Origin: Cheilinus undulatus
Lineage: Eukaryota; Chordata; Actinopteri; Labriformes; Labridae
Length of the DNA stretch: 64,000 nucleotides
Assembly (NCBI RefSeq): GCF_018320785.1
Contig: NC_054885.1
Location: 9,670,421-9,734,420 of the forward strand
Direction: 5' to 3'
Shown: positions 61,198 through 64,000 of the stretch, one piece after another
Layout: each line of letters starts with the position of its first letter
Position numbering within the stretch: the first letter of the stretch is position 1
The notes under the pieces: generated by a model
What the model was told of the DNA's origin: nothing
Databases searched by the model: none
The model's input: the letters and a program-made list of their open reading frames with translations, nothing else
Made by a program: the position numbers and the translations under genes

Positions 61198-62937
61198 GTG
61201 AGTTCATTGCCTTAATGTCTGTGTTGATGTGCATTATCTGTTTGTGTTGACTGTTGTGGTAAATGATTCACCTAAACGAGTGATAAGTCTGCTGATAACG
61301 CCGAGCAGCGATAACGGCTGTTTACAATGGACTGATTGGTTTAGACTGAGTCAGTCCCGCCAGCGCGGAGGGTGGCAAAACAATACAGCATGGGAAGGTC
61401 ATAACACCAAAGCCCGTACTGAAAAATGATAGTTTAAGTACAGCACGTTTTCAGTGAAAATTCAGACTTGTGAAAACGAATATTATAACACGACATATGT
61501 CAGCAGTTTGTGATAAAGAATTCGGCGTATATTTTGTTTGTAAATTAGCCTTGTTTTTGTGTAATTGTAGGTTTTCAAATAGCTAACGTCTCCCAGAACA
61601 TTACCCATACTTTAGCTGAATGTCGTAAAAAACACCAAAATTGTATCTTAGTTGAGCGCCGAATTGTGAAAGTATACATATTTGATCGAGAATGTATCAT
61701 TTAGCTTGCTTTCTTGTACTTTTTAACATACAAATAAAGTTTTTCATGAGTTGGTCGTTAATTAAGCGAAGTTTGGTACTAGTTTCGAAGACAGCTCCTG
61801 CCTCCTCATGCAAGGAGTATACCAACTATAATATCAGCTTTTTCCCCTTATACTTCGCTTATGTAAACAAAGATTTATAACTGATTGTGCTGACTCATAG
61901 TTGGATGTTAAAAGACAGCATAAATGCCAAATCGCATTTGCTAATTAAACCCTACATTAGTTTAATTCCAGACTTTGGCTCCAGTATCACAAACGACACA
62001 GCAAAAGTAGATGGATAAACCTAAGCAGGCTTGTGTTTGCAATGAAGGCAGAACTTGCGTCACCCATTCAAAGAAAAAAATTGCACTCATTCATTGGCTC
62101 CTCCACCAGAGACGCTGTGCAACTCTTGCAGCATCAGCTTGCCAGTCTGGTGTCAAATAATTCATGAAGTTTGTCTTAAAACTTAGCAAAATGTCTGTAG
62201 GATAAACTCAGCTAGTGCAAAAGATCTGCATTGCAGGTTGCAAAGATTTCATAGCATTCCCAGACTTGATTCAAAAGTTCAAATTCAATAACAAACTACC
62301 TCTTAATTGAAAAAGTAAAGGCTTGAATATGGAAGCCCTAAAGGGACATATGCCAACTCTTGTTATGAATGACAACATTTTCTTACCTTGACTTAGATTA
62401 AGTCACTATCATGAGAAAGTCATTATAGTTATCATGGGATAAGTAGGATGACTAGGAATGCTAGTGTTGGATTTTTGCTAATATTTAATATGCAGAAATA
62501 TACACACATTTTTTATAGCCTAAATATTGGTTGTCTCAGCAGAAGTATTCGTATCTGCCAGTACTGATATCATGTATGTACTCAGCACCATGCATGGAGG
62601 ATAAACTCAACTAATGATAAAGACTTCCATCGCAGATTGAAAGATATAGGTCATACTAGACCACCTAAAAATAAAATGTATTTTGTTGACTCATTATTCA
62701 CCTGAAAAAAATTAATAATAAACTCTACATTTAAACAGTATTGGCTTGAATATGGAGGCCCTAGATAGAAGAACATACATCAGTCAGTTAAATTTTGCTC
62801 TGTATGGAAAGACAAGAACTCAACTTTAATTTCATTATCAGGGAAAACCATTGTAGTTATCATTAGATAAATGAGTTGAAATCTTGAGGGAAAAAAATCT
62901 TAATTTACTCATCAGAAAATGTATTAGCAATCAAGCT
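61198..62937. other. First intron of the 61180 gene
   Basis: No second exon or named repeat recognised. 62200-62400 and 62590-62880 share loose words (GATAAACTCAACTA, TTGAATATGGAGGCCCTA) and may be an old duplication. Confidence 0.4.
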
Positions 62938-63110
62938 TTTTTTTTTTTTTTTTTTACTTTTCAGATAAATTTAAGTTGTTCAGAGTGCTTTACAAGAGAG
63001 CAGGGAAAGTGCTTGACAAAAGAAACATTGAAAGGATTAAGATACTAATTCACACCATTAGGGTCTTTGAAAATTAACAAAAGACTAAAATAGTGCAAGG
63101 TAAGAATCAA
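62938..63110 (-). repeat. Possible retroposon tail with T run
   Basis: A T run at about 62938-62956 followed by GTTCAGAGTGCTTTACAAG, similar in type to 54240-54330. Family not fixed. Confidence 0.35.
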
Positions 63111-63426
63111 AGGGCATAACATTATAGTTCTGAATTAATAAAAATAAGTTACATTACAGCTAAGATATTACAATAAAACAACGCTAAAAACGGTTGAAAC
63201 AAATCTAGAATGATTAATTGTTTTTTAAAGGGTTATTTAAACATGTCCTCTTGGGGCCTCCATACTTAAAAATACCCATTGTACCTGTCCTACTGCCCAT
63301 ATTAGACGTTTCTTCCTAGGGTTGCCACAGTAACAGAATTTTGTTCCTGGATGCAGTATAAATATAAATTGAATGATACTTAAATATGTTTTCAACCCAT
63401 TAAAACAAAAGTACCTGAGAGTAAAC

Positions 63427-63608
63427 CATTTTTTTTTTTCTTAAGATTTATTTTTGGCTTTTTAGTGCCTTTATTTGACAGAGGAGGACAGTGGATAGAG
63501 TCGGAAATGGGTAGACATACAACAAAGGGCCTCAGGCCGGATTCGAACCTGGGCCAACCGCATACATGAGTCGCACCTTAGACCGTTAGGCCATCCGTGT
63601 GCCCAAGA
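63427..63608 (-). mobile_element. tRNA-derived SINE
   Basis: On the minus strand an A-box-like ATGGCCTAACGGTCTAAGGT and a perfect B box GGTTCGAATCC (63539-63549) lie about 40 bases apart, as in a tRNA-Leu-like head, followed by the tail GTCCTCCTCTGTC and a T/A-rich end. No acceptor-stem pairing of a real tRNA. Confidence 0.85.
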
Positions 63609-64000
63609 GATAACCAATTTTGATTTTCTCTTGGTTTTAATTACCAAAAACTTCTGCAAACTCCTGCACATTGACAGCATAAGATGTTGCTGATGTTTTT
63701 TTTTTGTTTGTTTGTTTGTTTTTTCAGCTTTAGCAGAGTGCAGGGAGTGATGTGCCTTTTTGGTAATTAAGACAGGACACCACTAAATATCAAGTGTTTA
63801 AGGCATAAAGGTTTTTTGCTGACTTTGTCATCTTATGATTTTTCCCTGAAGTTTAAACATTTGGTGTTTGACTGGTTTTATGTTAACACGTTTAGATTTA
63901 ATGTTCAGAAAAGGTGCAAACTACAATCTAACTAATAACGTTAGCAAATGATACCTCTCTGATAACTAATTGAATAGGTAATCATTGCTGCATAAGCTCT
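63609..64000. other. Intron end of window, nothing recognised
   Basis: T-rich with TTTG units near 63700. No exon seen. Confidence 0.4.

Noticed and set aside
63530..63608. Functional tRNA gene
   Set aside because: A and B boxes present but no cloverleaf stems; SINE tail attached.

Overview
The window looks like nuclear DNA of a teleost fish, probably a percomorph. Coding sequence is split into many short GT-AG exons, the three clear genes are vertebrate families, and introns and spacers are full of Tc1-like, hAT-like, L1-like and tRNA-SINE relics of kinds common in fish. There is no operon structure or bacterial feature. Most open frames here are chance frames or antisense of repeats; the genes had to be read exon by exon from splice sites and family motifs.

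Layout. (1) 1-26126, plus strand: last nine coding exons of an EAAT2-like glutamate transporter (SLC1 family); the N-terminal exons lie before the window. All transport-core motifs are intact, and the cytoplasmic tail is unusually long, with an arginine/serine/proline octapeptide repeat and an acidic-arginine end encoded by its own exon. (2) 26127-40042: 3' flank and spacer, no protein gene seen, several DNA transposons. (3) 40043-47500, minus strand: kcna7 (Kv1.7), two coding exons joining in frame into a 532-residue channel, with the S1-S2 intron that marks KCNA7. (4) 47538-53112: spacer, with a possible upstream kcna7 exon and a 1.1 kb hAT-like element. (5) 53113-60478, plus strand: complete nine-exon hsd17b14, 264 residues, catalytic tetrad intact. 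(6) 61180-61197: short first coding exon in CpG-containing DNA, best read as bcat2; the rest lies past the window end.

The genes are not one pathway (glutamate uptake, muscle-type K+ channel, steroid/sugar dehydrogenase, probably branched-chain aminotransferase). They belong together by ancestry: KCNA7, HSD17B14 and BCAT2 sit close together on human 19q13.33. An EAAT2 relative beside kcna7 mirrors SLC1A2 near KCNA4 on human 11p, which suggests a genome-duplication sister of SLC1A2.

The best leads in Part 2 are the octapeptide repeat in the transporter tail, the paralogon argument for transporter identity, an E-box-bearing minisatellite in the last intron of hsd17b14, and hAT-like elements with target duplications whose interiors have grown different degenerate tandem arrays. 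I saw no clearly new multi-gene system.
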